From: a virus
DNA length: 39,690 nt
Strand: one strand, 5' to 3'
IMG/VR virus record: IMGVR_UViG_3300036851_000114
Location: 1-39,690 of that record
A model generated the notes under the pieces. That model ran no database searches and had not been told where the DNA came from. It saw only the letters and a program-made list of their open reading frames with translations. Shown one piece after another: positions 12,710 to 18,875 of the stretch; the first letter of the stretch is position 1; every line of letters starts with the position of its first letter. Position numbers and translations under genes: made by a program.

Positions 12710-13335
12710 AAAACTTCATCTAGGATATCATCTAGCTTTTTATCTTTCTTTGCTTTCTTGGCTAACTCCTCTTCTGTATAAGCACCATCGGGGAGGTCAT
12801 CATCTTCGAAGCCATTACTATCCTCTTTTTCTACTACCACCGTTTCTGATGTAGTATCTTTGGGTGTAACACCGAAGAAATCAAAACAGCTTCCGTATTG
12901 TTTTTGTGTTTCCGTGTCTTTTCTAATTAGATCCATATTAACGTTAGTAAAAAGGAAGTTAGGGTTTTTGGTTCCAGCTTTTAGGGTAATAACAAGAGAA
13001 AACCATTTACCGATACAATCAAAGAGAGCTTTGGTAATTTCTTCCCTAGTGGGTTTTTCGGGGAGTGAACCATCTGTCATAGCGTTAGTGATTTTATAGA
13101 GGTGCGAATTTTTCTTTTGTGCAGCAAACACTTCTATATTTGCATAAGCTTCTGGTTTACTAAGAGACCTAAAAACAAGTCTGTAGCCTGGTCCTTGTCT
13201 TACTTTACCCTGCCAAGATTTTTTAAGTGTTATGATTTTAACATCAGTAAGCCCGTAAGTGCCCTTTCCTGGGTCTGGATTAACGAATGGTGTTTTTTCT
13301 GGCATATGTTTTAAAATTTCTTCATAAGTTGCCAT
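12706..13335 (-). CDS. Probable ssDNA-binding/replication accessory protein with acidic tail
   Basis: 209 residues, TAGGAG before ATG 13335. Residues 1-165 look like one beta-rich domain (KGTYGLTDVKIITLKKSWQ, GPGYRLVFRSLSKPEAYANIEVFAA, WFSLVITLKAGTKNPNFLFTN). Residues 168-209 are strongly acidic (EKEDSNGFEDDDLPDGAYTEEE, KLDDILDEVL), like the tails of gp2.5- or SSB-type proteins. It directly precedes the OB-fold gene with a 4-base overlap, so the two probably work on the same DNA intermediate. A terminator-like hairpin lies just upstream. Confidence 0.5.
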   Translation of the reverse strand: MATYEEILKHMPEKTPFVNPDPGKGTYGLTDVKIITLKKSWQGKVRQGPGYRLVFRSLSKPEAYANIEVFAAQKKNSHLYKITNAMTDGSLPEKPTREEITKALFDCIGKWFSLVITLKAGTKNPNFLFTNVNMDLIRKDTETQKQYGSCFDFFGVTPKDTTSETVVVEKEDSNGFEDDDLPDGAYTEEELAKKAKKDKKLDDILDEVL

Positions 13336-13350
13336 ATTTATTTTTCTCCT

Positions 13351-13376
13351 AAAAAATGCCCCTTATAGCAGGGGCC
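13351..13376 (-). terminator. Rho-independent terminator or attenuator upstream of the SSB-like genes
   Basis: On the minus strand GCCCC (13362-13358 region) is matched by GGGGC, with an 8-base loop, followed at once by ATTTTTT. It lies between the end of the 13383-13757 gene and the ribosome site of the 12706-13335 gene. It would cut leftward transcription from the 14.5 kb control region before the replication genes unless read-through occurs. Confidence 0.7.
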
Positions 13377-13382
13377 ACGCTC

Positions 13383-13757
13383 TTAACTTGGAGGATCTGA
13401 TTTTAGTATTACCTTCTCTATAAATTCTTCAATTGGAACGTTAGTACTCCAACTACTTCCGCACTCTTCTTTTCTTGAATTGTAGTATTCAAGACACTTC
13501 TCTATTCCCTGATCTATTAGGGATTCATAAGCATCTTGGTGGTTCCCGTTTAATATGTAATAAACATTTTTGCTTCCTCGAAAATCACATATGGCGGTTT
13601 CTCCATAGTTTGTTTCGCAGTCAAAAATAGCGAGTGGGGCAAGCTTTCTAGATGGCTGGTAGGAGATAGCAAATTCACCAGTATCATTGGAGGGGCGTAA
13701 AATATAATTACCTCCTCCGATAATGCCATAAGGTTGTTTTTCCCAATTCTTATTCAT
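13383..13757 (-). CDS. Hypothetical protein, 124 aa
   Basis: GGAGAGG precedes ATG 13757, which lies inside the end of the previous gene (8-base overlap). The sequence starts MNKNWEKQPYGIIGGGNYILRPS and continues with short strands (GEFAISYQP, LAIFDCETNYGETAICDF, YYILNGNHQDAYESLIDQ), giving an alpha/beta look. No motif is recognised. It is the last gene before the 13.35 kb terminator in an operon of small early proteins. Confidence 0.65.
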   Translation of the reverse strand: MNKNWEKQPYGIIGGGNYILRPSNDTGEFAISYQPSRKLAPLAIFDCETNYGETAICDFRGSKNVYYILNGNHQDAYESLIDQGIEKCLEYYNSRKEECGSSWSTNVPIEEFIEKVILKSDPPS

Positions 13758-14073
13758 TCTTAGCCTCTCCTTCTTTTTCCTTAGCTTTTTCCTTTAAAGC
13801 TCTTTGATAAAGGATAGAAGATTTAGTAGCGTTCTCTCTTAATGTTTTAAGAACCACTATTGGATCTTCATCCTCTTTGTCTCCTTCGTTCATTAAAGCT
13901 CGTTGAAAAATCGTTTCGGGCTGAAAGTCTCCTAGCTTAAAAGTTCTTTGATAATGACATTCAATTACTCTCACGGGTTTTTGCTCCTCCAATGGTTTTG
14001 ATAAATCAACATTTAGTTTCCAGACTACGGTTTCGTTTATTAGTTCAACTGGTTTTTCTCTAATTTCAGCCAT
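13750..14073 (-). CDS. Hypothetical protein, 107 aa
   Basis: Starts MAEIREKPVELINETVVWKLN, within the end of the gene upstream (34-base overlap). The N half is beta-like (VRVIECHYQRTFKLGDF) and the C half is a charged helix (LRENATKSSILYQRALKEKAKEKEGEAKNE). No ribosome site is obvious at ATG 14073, consistent with coupling to the preceding gene. Function unknown. Confidence 0.6.
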   Translation of the reverse strand: MAEIREKPVELINETVVWKLNVDLSKPLEEQKPVRVIECHYQRTFKLGDFQPETIFQRALMNEGDKEDEDPIVVLKTLRENATKSSILYQRALKEKAKEKEGEAKNE

Positions 14074-14267
14074 TCGATTTTATGTTCCTCACAAAAGGAT
14101 TTTTCTTCAGCATCAAACTCATCTTGTAAAATTTGGATGAATTTGAGTACCGCTTCACATCTGATGAAGTGTTTTTCTGGATCGGGACAACCTTTCATGT
14201 GGTATTCCTGGTTTAGTTTATCTAGCGCGTCATTTAGTATGTTGATTGCTCTAAGTAAGTCGTGCAT
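14040..14267 (-). CDS. Small helical protein, 75 aa
   Basis: AAAGGA precedes ATG 14267. Helical throughout: MHDLLRAINILNDALDKLNQEY, then a Cys/His/Pro turn (HMKGCPDPEKHFIRCE), then AVLKFIQILQDEFDAEEKSF. It could fold as a helical hairpin or dimerise. It sits second in the leftward operon. Function unknown. Confidence 0.6.
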   Translation of the reverse strand: MHDLLRAINILNDALDKLNQEYHMKGCPDPEKHFIRCEAVLKFIQILQDEFDAEEKSFCEEHKIEWLKLEKNQLN

Positions 14268-14279
14268 ATAGGTTTCCTT

Positions 14280-14483
14280 TCATATAAAAAGTTCTAGTCT
14301 GATTTCTTGGGCAGCTTCGGCGGGTGTCAAATTATTGACGTAGAGGGATTTTAGCCATTTCTCGTCTATGCCATCCCACTCTAATTCTTTGGCTTCACCA
14401 TCTGTGAATTCTTCAAGGAGTTTTTGTTCCCAATCTGCGTACTCTAATTGTTCTAGTTTCTCACTAACCCAGTCATTAGCCAT
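14280..14483 (-). CDS. Small acidic protein, 67 aa, first gene of the leftward operon
   Basis: GGAGG before ATG 14483. Very acidic (EKLEQLEYADWEQKLLEEFTDGEAKELEWDGIDEKW), with a C-terminal helix NLTPAEAAQEIRLELFI. First gene downstream of the TTGACA promoter at 14.58 kb. Small acidic early proteins are often host-takeover factors or DNA mimics; this is only a suggestion. Confidence 0.65.
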   Translation of the reverse strand: MANDWVSEKLEQLEYADWEQKLLEEFTDGEAKELEWDGIDEKWLKSLYVNNLTPAEAAQEIRLELFI

Positions 14484-14525
14484 AAAATTAAGTCCTCCAA
14501 GTTAATCTTACCCAGTCTCTTTTCT

Positions 14526-14637
14526 CTTGACTCTCAGGTCAAGAACACTCTATACTAAAAGTATCTCTTTTCTAAAACTCCCTGTCAATAACATTCTATA
14601 CATTTTATTTAAAGTACGAGTGACAAATTTTTGTCAC
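14526..14637. promoter_or_regulatory. Divergent control region: opposed promoters and two palindromic operators
   Basis: Rightward promoter: TTGACT (14527-14532), 18-base spacer, TATACT (14551-14556). Leftward promoter: TTGACA on the minus strand (14588-14583), 17-base spacer, GATACT (14565-14560). The two -10 boxes face each other 3 bases apart, so both promoters cannot be used at once. Palindrome 1, CTTGAC-TCTCAG-GTCAAG (14526-14543), covers the rightward -35. Palindrome 2, GTGACAAATTTTTGTCAC (14620-14637), lies before the XRE gene. TGTCAATAA occurs at 14583 and again at 14646. This is a classic regulatory switch layout. Confidence 0.65.
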
Positions 14638-14656
14638 ATAGTAATGTCAATAAGAT

Positions 14657-14869
14657 ATGTCATTAATAGGTGAGTTACGACGTTTTAAAAAGCTAACTTT
14701 AGAAGCTTTTGGTAAGCCTCTTGGTTGGTCAAGGCAGCAAGTTTGGGAAGCTGAGACGGAGAATTCTTGTAGTCTTATGACGTTTTTGCGGATAGGAATA
14801 AGTCACCACATCCCTGATAATGTGCTTATGAAGCTTGCAAGGGAACATTATTTGAATCGTTATAAATAA
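14657..14869 (+). CDS. XRE/Cro-like HTH transcriptional regulator, 70 aa
   Basis: Starts MSLIGELRRFKKLTLEAFGK; the HTH is in LTLEAFGKPLGWSRQQVWEAE, followed by a helix SLMTFLRIGISHHIPDNVLM. Its length is that of a Cro-type single-domain repressor. It is divergent from the leftward operon and sits right beside the palindromes, which makes it the probable regulator of both promoters. No ribosome site is visible before the ATG, which may reflect weak or leaderless translation. Confidence 0.75.
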   Translation: MSLIGELRRFKKLTLEAFGKPLGWSRQQVWEAETENSCSLMTFLRIGISHHIPDNVLMKLAREHYLNRYK

Positions 14870-14890
14870 AGTGTTAATCCAATAAGCTTA

Positions 14891-15277
14891 GTGTCTTTAA
14901 CTGATGATATTAAGCGTAGAAAGCATAATAGAAGCTTTGTTGAGTCTCTTTTATATAACGATAATCCATCCCCTGAAGTACTTCCCGAAAGAAGCCTTTT
15001 AACTCAAGTTCTTTATCGAGCGGTCTGTGATCTCTTTGAGCCTAATACTAAGCTAAGGGCAGGTGCCCGTGTATGGTTTAGTTCCTCAGAAGAGACATCG
15101 GAGAAGTTCCTTACTTTCAGGTATGTCTGTGTTGCCCTTAATATTGACCGAGAGTGGTTTTTATCCTTACTCCTAGAAGCTATAGAGGAGTCCAAGGAAG
15201 ACAATAGGCTAGTGAGGAAGAGTACCCTTAGGCGTTTAATGACTAGGGAACGTCGCCTACGCCTTATTGAGGCTTAA
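14891..15277 (+). CDS. Conserved phage hypothetical protein, 128 aa
   Basis: GTG start at 14891, 21 bases after the regulator. The central pattern LLTQVLYRAVCDLF, RAGARVWFSSSEE, FLTFRYVCVALNIDREWFLSLL fits a small phage family I know by sight (an AxxWF segment followed by FxxVCxALxxD). Members often sit next to regulators, but their function is not established. The C-terminus is basic (STLRRLMTRERRLRLIEA). No ribosome site is evident. It ends just before a run of nine G. Confidence 0.6.
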   Translation: MSLTDDIKRRKHNRSFVESLLYNDNPSPEVLPERSLLTQVLYRAVCDLFEPNTKLRAGARVWFSSSEETSEKFLTFRYVCVALNIDREWFLSLLLEAIEESKEDNRLVRKSTLRRLMTRERRLRLIEA

Positions 15278-15377
15278 TTAGAGGGGGGGGGTATACCCTA
15301 CCATGGATTTAAAAAGATAGGCCCTGGAACCCCTATTAGCGCTCATTGTTCAAGCCCTAGGATTGGCTATTAGAGGG

Positions 15378-15737
15378 TTAGTTTAAAGCGTAGTCGTTTA
15401 TCACTTGGAGTCTATGTTTAAGGTCGTCTTGTTGGTAGGTGCAAATGAGTAATGCCTTCTCTAATCCTTCTTTAGGTAAAGTACTCACAACGATTCTGTT
15501 ACCTTTACTGTCAGCCTCAATAGTCCTTTGGTACAAATCCTCCTCTATGAGATATCTTATGAGATTATCCTTTTTAAGGGCTATATAAGCCTTAGTTTCC
15601 CTGTATATTAAAAAACTACCCCAAGCTATGAGTAGAAGGAGAAAACCTGCTAGTGAGGCTCTGAGGACTTGTAGGGGCAATTTAAGCCAAGATGAGTGAT
15701 TTGGCACTACGCTAGTAAGCTCGATAGTTCTATCCAT
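15378..15737 (-). CDS. Single-TM membrane protein, 119 aa
   Basis: AGAGGG precedes ATG 15737; an in-frame codon at 15776 would run into the hairpin and is rejected. Residues 1-20 are cytoplasmic, then VLRASLAGFLLLLIAWGSFLIY is the membrane segment, followed by a helical, mostly charged outer domain (ALKKDNLIRYLIEEDLYQRTIEAD...ALLICTYQQDDLKHRLQVIND). That layout, N-terminal anchor plus periplasmic helix, resembles an i-spanin, and a small lipoprotein gene lies just upstream on the same strand. The region is far from the other lysis genes, so this is tentative. Confidence 0.65.
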   Translation of the reverse strand: MDRTIELTSVVPNHSSWLKLPLQVLRASLAGFLLLLIAWGSFLIYRETKAYIALKKDNLIRYLIEEDLYQRTIEADSKGNRIVVSTLPKEGLEKALLICTYQQDDLKHRLQVINDYALN

Positions 15738-15759
15738 AATTAATCCCTCTTTATAAACC

Positions 15760-15790
15760 CCGGTGATCGGCTCCACCGGTAGAGTTTTTT
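15760..15790. terminator. CCGGTG/CACCGG hairpin followed by T6
   Basis: CCGGTG (15760-15765) pairs with CACCGG (15774-15779) around an 8-base loop; on the plus strand TAGAG and TTTTTT follow. It reads as a rightward terminator placed to stop transcription coming from 14.5 kb, or as a leader hairpin in front of the leftward gene at 15737. The gap 15791-15939 shows no other gene. Confidence 0.5.
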
Positions 15791-15939
15791 CTCTCGAAGT
15801 TATGTTTTAAGGGTCCGTTCTCATGGACATAAGTTGGGGTTAGTTCCTAGGTAGAGTAGTCGGCCCTAAAGTTAGACCCATGTGGTACTCAAGGGTTCTC
15901 AAACCTCTAAGCCAACCTAAGAAAACTAACCCCATAAAT

Positions 15940-16110
15940 TTACTTCCTAGCTATTCTACCTCTTGGCTCAAGCTTTTGGTTATAGTCTATTTGAGTTACG
16001 GGGGTGGCATACAAACCCACATTAAACCCCGTGGTACTGCCGCAGCCTACTAACCAAGTTGATACGATGATACCAACAGCTAAAATGATTACGTTTCTTA
16101 TTCTATCCAT
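15940..16110 (-). CDS. Small lipoprotein, 56 aa
   Basis: AGGAAAGG before ATG 16110. The N-terminus MDRIRNVIILAVGIIVSTWLVGCGS is a signal with lipobox LVGC, so the mature lipoprotein would be about 35 residues (CGSTTGFNVGLYATPVTQID, then a basic end). It overlaps nothing but starts 2 bases after the 44-aa gene stop, so it is co-translated. Together with the TM protein at 15378 it could be a two-component spanin (o-spanin), or it may be a surface-exclusion lipoprotein. Confidence 0.65.
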   Translation of the reverse strand: MDRIRNVIILAVGIIVSTWLVGCGSTTGFNVGLYATPVTQIDYNQKLEPRGRIARK

Positions 16111-16112
16111 AG

Positions 16113-16247
16113 TCAACCTTTCCTTTCTTTGTTTATTAACCATTCTGCATAAGCTAAAAGTACCGGGATTGGTATTTCTAGCTCAGGCAGACTCTTACAA
16201 ACCTTCTTAAATCTACTAAGTCTCAGTAAGAGCGCTATTCCTGACAT
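16113..16247 (-). CDS. Small hypothetical protein, 44 aa
   Basis: ATG 16247 lies within the end of the SLOG gene (13-base overlap) and TGA 16113 lies 2 bases before the lipoprotein ATG, so it fills the gap exactly. The peptide is basic at the N-terminus (SGIALLLRLSRFKKVCKSL), then has PELEIPIPVLLAYAEWLINKERKG, whose last codons carry the next ribosome site. Compact operon packing is the main evidence; function unknown. Confidence 0.5.
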   Translation of the reverse strand: MSGIALLLRLSRFKKVCKSLPELEIPIPVLLAYAEWLINKERKG

Positions 16248-16618
16248 GATTCTTTCTTGGGGGTTGTTTTACCAAGCCTTACAACAACGACTGGCTTACC
16301 CTCTGCTACCATATTTGTAACCATATTGGCTGTACCAGAACTAAACCCATCCCAAATAGCTATTAAGGCATCGGCGAACTCAGCCATTTTTCTATTTCTT
16401 ACAAGCGGAGCACCTTGCCCATATCTTGAGTATTCAGGATAAAAAGTGGACCAAGTAAGTTTATTCTTTTGAGCCCAGAGGATACCAATTTCATCCATAC
16501 CCTTAGCTCCGCCTGATACGATAGAAGTAATCTTTCCCTTCCATCCTGAGCGTTCTATAGCTTCCTCGATTAGTTTATAGTTTGAGATGTTACGTGAGCC
16601 AGCTATGATTACTTTCAT
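16235..16618 (-). CDS. SLOG-superfamily (YspA/DUF2493-like) nucleotide-binding protein
   Basis: 127 residues with a Rossmann-like core: VIIAGSRN at 3-10, TSIVSGGAKGMDEIG at 31-45, WSTFYPEYSRYGQGAPLVRN at 56-75, MAEFADALIAIWDGFSSGT at 78-96. The GSR, GGAKGxD and RN motifs mark the SLOG family, related to DprA and LOG proteins, thought to bind nucleotides or nucleotide-derived signals. Phage copies are common; suggested roles include signal sensing in defence or counter-defence, none proven. The ATG abuts the previous TAA. Confidence 0.85.
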   Translation of the reverse strand: MKVIIAGSRNISNYKLIEEAIERSGWKGKITSIVSGGAKGMDEIGILWAQKNKLTWSTFYPEYSRYGQGAPLVRNRKMAEFADALIAIWDGFSSGTANMVTNMVAEGKPVVVVRLGKTTPKKESCQE

Positions 16619-16864
16619 TTATTCAAGCCTTTCAATATGAGTCTTTAGGATGTTGAGTAAGGATTGTTTTTCTAGCTCATGTGCAATGTTTTTTACTAGC
16701 GTTTCTATGTCTATTAAGGCTAGTTGATAGAGAGGATCGGTTCTACTAGAGCAGAGCTTTTTCCATGTTGTATATATAAGCTCTTCCTTAGCGTTAATCG
16801 TATCCTTTGAATTACTGATTAGTTCATCAAGAAAGCTAAGTATAGGTTCTTTGGTAAATGTCAT
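16619..16864 (-). CDS. Helical hypothetical protein, 81 aa
   Basis: AAGGAG before ATG 16864. Almost wholly helical: ILSFLDELISNSKDTINAKEELIYTTWKKL, then LYQLALIDIETLVKNIAHELEKQSLLNILKTHIERLE. First gene of the leftward sub-operon that includes the SLOG protein, and placed at the edge of the probable origin. No motif recognised. Confidence 0.65.
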   Translation of the reverse strand: MTFTKEPILSFLDELISNSKDTINAKEELIYTTWKKLCSSRTDPLYQLALIDIETLVKNIAHELEKQSLLNILKTHIERLE

Positions 16865-17206
16865 GATTTTCTCCTTTAAACAGACTTCTACCTACTAAGA
16901 TACCATACTTATCGTCTCTGTATATAAATATCTTTACATAATAATGTGTATATTTATCCATCCCTGATATCATTACATTATTTCTTTAGAACTGTGGTTT
17001 AATTGTGGATAAGTTAAAATAAAAAAATAACTTCTAGCCAGAACCCAGGAGTGAGGATAAATTAGTTAGGTATGATCTATCTCAAGGTCTGTGGATAACT
17101 AGGTTAAACCATTGAGATATAAAAGAAAAAGCACTTAAGGAGTAATGATTCTTAAGTGCTTAAAGGAAAAACTTATTAACTAACAACTAATAAAAGACAT
17201 TGAACT
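16865..17206. other. Putative replication origin region with DnaA boxes
   Basis: A 342-bp AT-rich gap between divergent genes. Two perfect DnaA boxes TGTGGATAA lie at 17004-17012 and 17090-17098 in the same orientation (86 bases apart), with a one-mismatch box TGAGGATAA at 17052-17060 between them. A hairpin lies at 17129-17161 and a winged-helix-like gene starts at 17207. Divergent transcription, clustered DnaA boxes, AT-richness and an adjacent DNA-binding gene are the usual marks of an origin that recruits host DnaA. Confidence 0.55.
17129..17161. repeat. Perfect 11-bp inverted repeat with 11-base loop
   Basis: AAGCACTTAAG, loop GAGTAATGATT, CTTAAGTGCTT. There is no T-run after it, so it is not a standard terminator. 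It lies between the last DnaA box and the gene at 17207. The loop contains GGAG-TA-ATG, which opens a 12-codon frame ending at 17183, so it might be a leader attenuating the downstream gene, or an origin structure. Confidence 0.6.
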
Positions 17207-17731
17207 ATGAATAATATACCCCCTAAACTCTTATTAATCAAGAACAAAGACATCGAGGTAGAAAGAGATTTCTATTTTGTCTCTTACGATTCTTTAACAT
17301 CAGCAATAAAAATCTGGACAAAGGAAGAGAATCATAAAAAACCTTTTATTGTTAAAGCTTTAAAGCAGTCTCTTAGAAAAATTTATTCTAAAAAAGTACC
17401 GTTAAAAAAACGTCAAAATCTATATCCAGGTAGATATCATAAGCTTTTAAAATCTGTTGTTCGGTATTGTATACGACCAGGAACATCAACTTCAGAAATT
17501 GCAGTCCTCTTATATTTCACTACTCGATTTATGGCTGATAGGGGCTACGGAAGATTCAAAATTAAATACTGTGTTCAGTGGAGCGGGTTTTCAGATAAAC
17601 AACTGAGACTCGCAGTTAAGAAGCTAATAGCATACGAAATCCTTGCCTTTCATAAGCTTCACCCAAACTTGGTTATAGCTCATGGACGCAAGTTTAGCTA
17701 CGGTCCGGGACTTATTAGTTTTAACCACTAG
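17207..17731 (+). CDS. Winged-helix-like DNA-binding protein, replication initiator candidate
   Basis: 174 residues. The N half is basic (KALKQSLRKIYSKKVPLKKRQNLYPGRYHK). Residues 90-160 look like a winged helix: TSTSEIAVLLYFTTRFMADRGYG, FKIKYCVQWSGFSDKQLRLAVKKL, IAYEILAFHKL, then a basic wing. Such domains occur in phage O-type and plasmid Rep proteins. It is flanked by DnaA boxes upstream and three GACCGGTC-type repeats downstream, the arrangement expected for an initiator with its sites. No helicase or primase motif is present, so a regulator is the alternative. Confidence 0.5.
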   Translation: MNNIPPKLLLIKNKDIEVERDFYFVSYDSLTSAIKIWTKEENHKKPFIVKALKQSLRKIYSKKVPLKKRQNLYPGRYHKLLKSVVRYCIRPGTSTSEIAVLLYFTTRFMADRGYGRFKIKYCVQWSGFSDKQLRLAVKKLIAYEILAFHKLHPNLVIAHGRKFSYGPGLISFNH

Positions 17732-17748
17732 AACAAAGGTGTTTGAAG

Positions 17749-17806
17749 AATGACCGGTCGAAGCCTTAAATATGACCGCTCGACACCCCCTAAAAATGAC
17801 CGGTCT
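17749..17806. repeat. Three iteron-like ATGACCGGTC direct repeats
   Basis: AATGACCGGTCG (17749), TATGACCGCTCG (17771) and AATGACCGGTCT (17795) occur at 22- and 24-base steps, about two DNA turns, so all three face the same side. The core GACCGGTC is itself a palindrome. They start 18 bases after the stop of the winged-helix-like gene. They are likely binding sites for that protein (iterons or operator). Confidence 0.65.
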
Positions 17807-17810
17807 ACTG

Positions 17811-17847
17811 TACTTAGATCCTATACTTAGAACCTATATTACTTAGA
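17811..17847. repeat. Three TACTTAGA direct repeats
   Basis: TACTTAGA recurs at 17811, 17824 and 17840 with 13- and 16-base steps, immediately after the GACCGGTC repeats. A second, AT-rich repeat family beside iterons could be an unwinding element of an origin. The function is inferred from position only. Confidence 0.45.
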
Positions 17848-17949
17848 TTCCCAGGTCTCATATATTTAATTTAAAAGAAGATATAAGAGAGAAGAGAACG
17901 GTTATATCACATTTAGGGTAGAATGTGGGTTACGCTTTATTAGCTTTTT

Positions 17950-17984
17950 AGTGAGGATGAGGCACGAATCCGAACTCACTTTTT
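17950..17984 (+). terminator. AGTGAG/CTCACT hairpin with T-run
   Basis: AGTGAG (17950-17955) pairs with CTCACT (17975-17980), with an inner GAT/ATC pairing, followed by TTTTT and AAAA. It would end the transcript of the winged-helix-like gene before the late operon. A weaker CACATT/AATGTG inverted repeat sits at 17908-17927. Confidence 0.5.
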
Positions 17985-18013
17985 AAAAAAATTTCCCGCC
18001 AGATAAAAAGTTT

Positions 18014-18112
18014 ATGGAGTCTTTATATAACGTTTCAGAATTAGAGCGTGAAATTAAAATGAGAGCATATTTTAAATTAACTGATGAAGAAATTAAGCTT
18101 ATAAAACACTAA
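18014..18112 (+). CDS. Possible 32-residue peptide
   Basis: ATG 18014 to TAA 18112 gives MESLYNVSELEREIKMRAYF and then KLTDEEIKLIKH, a well-formed charged helix pair with normal composition. There is no clear ribosome site. It lies in the 17732-18166 gap that otherwise holds only repeats and a terminator. Confidence 0.3.
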   Translation: MESLYNVSELEREIKMRAYFKLTDEEIKLIKH

Positions 18113-18166
18113 AAGTAATTGCGATTTTCCTATCTTTCTATAACTTAATAAGCTACCCTATCCCCA

Positions 18167-18355
18167 ATGGGCTTAATTACTCTCATTCTAACCCTAGCTG
18201 TAGTAGGTTTCATTCTCTATCTTATAATCACGTATATTCCGATGCCTCCACCCTTTAAACAGGTAATCATCGTAGTTATCGTCATTGTTCTTATCCTTTG
18301 GGTAGCTCAACAATTCGGGGTTATAGGCTCTTTAAACACACCCCTCCTTCGTTAG
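18167..18355 (+). CDS. Two-TM membrane protein of Thivi_2564-like type
   Basis: 62 residues: MGLITLILTLAVVGFILYLI as first membrane segment, the loop TYIPMPPPFKQ, then VIIVVIVIVLILWVAQQFGV. The xYIPM-K-(I/V) loop between two hydrophobic helices is the pattern of the small Thivi_2564 membrane family seen in bacteria and phages. A holin role is possible from size and topology, but it stands alone before the terminase genes rather than with lysis genes. Confidence 0.7.
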   Translation: MGLITLILTLAVVGFILYLIITYIPMPPPFKQVIIVVIVIVLILWVAQQFGVIGSLNTPLLR

Positions 18356-18401
18356 CTTTTAATCAGTTCCCGCCACAATTTTTAAATGGTAAACTATATC
18401 T

Positions 18402-18875
18402 ATGCCTGCAGGTCGTCCCACTAAATACTCTAAAGAACTAGCGCTGGAATTCTGTAGAAGGCTTCAAAACTCTCGAACCCAAAACGAAGTTTGTCAGGCT
18501 GATGATATGCCGCATCGTGACACCATCCATCATTGGAGGCGCACCATAGAAGATTTCTCCGACATGTACATACAAGCGCGTAAAGCTCAAGCCTGGAATT
18601 GGGTAGATAATATGATGGAACGGGCCTACGATGAGTCTCGCGATATACTTGAAAACGAGATTAGTTACACCACTAAAGATGGTAGTGTAAAAATGAGGAA
18701 AGAACGTCGTTCAGATAACACCGCAGTTAATCGTGATAAGTTAATTTGTGATAGTATTAAATTTCTAATTGCAAGGTTTTCTCCTAAAGATTTTGGAGAG
18801 AAAATAACTCAAGAAGTTACTGGCAAAGATGGCGAACCTTTTAAGCCTATTCTCAATATCACAATTAAAAAATGA
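18402..18875 (+). CDS. terS: Terminase small subunit
   Basis: 157 residues starting MPAGRPTKYSKELALEFCRRL, the usual opening of this phage TerS type. An HTH follows (SRTQNEVCQADDMPHRDTIHHWRR), then helices with an ARKAQAW segment (oligomerisation) and the C-terminal DSIKFLIARFSPKDFGEKI motif. TerS binds the packaging site and delivers DNA to the large subunit. The stop overlaps the TerL ATG by 4 bases. Confidence 0.92.
   Translation: MPAGRPTKYSKELALEFCRRLQNSRTQNEVCQADDMPHRDTIHHWRRTIEDFSDMYIQARKAQAWNWVDNMMERAYDESRDILENEISYTTKDGSVKMRKERRSDNTAVNRDKLICDSIKFLIARFSPKDFGEKITQEVTGKDGEPFKPILNITIKK

Noticed and set aside
15278-15377. Run of nine G and GGGTATACCC palindrome between convergent genes
   Set aside because: No hairpin with a T-run and no recognised site; it may only be a homopolymer, so no feature is called.
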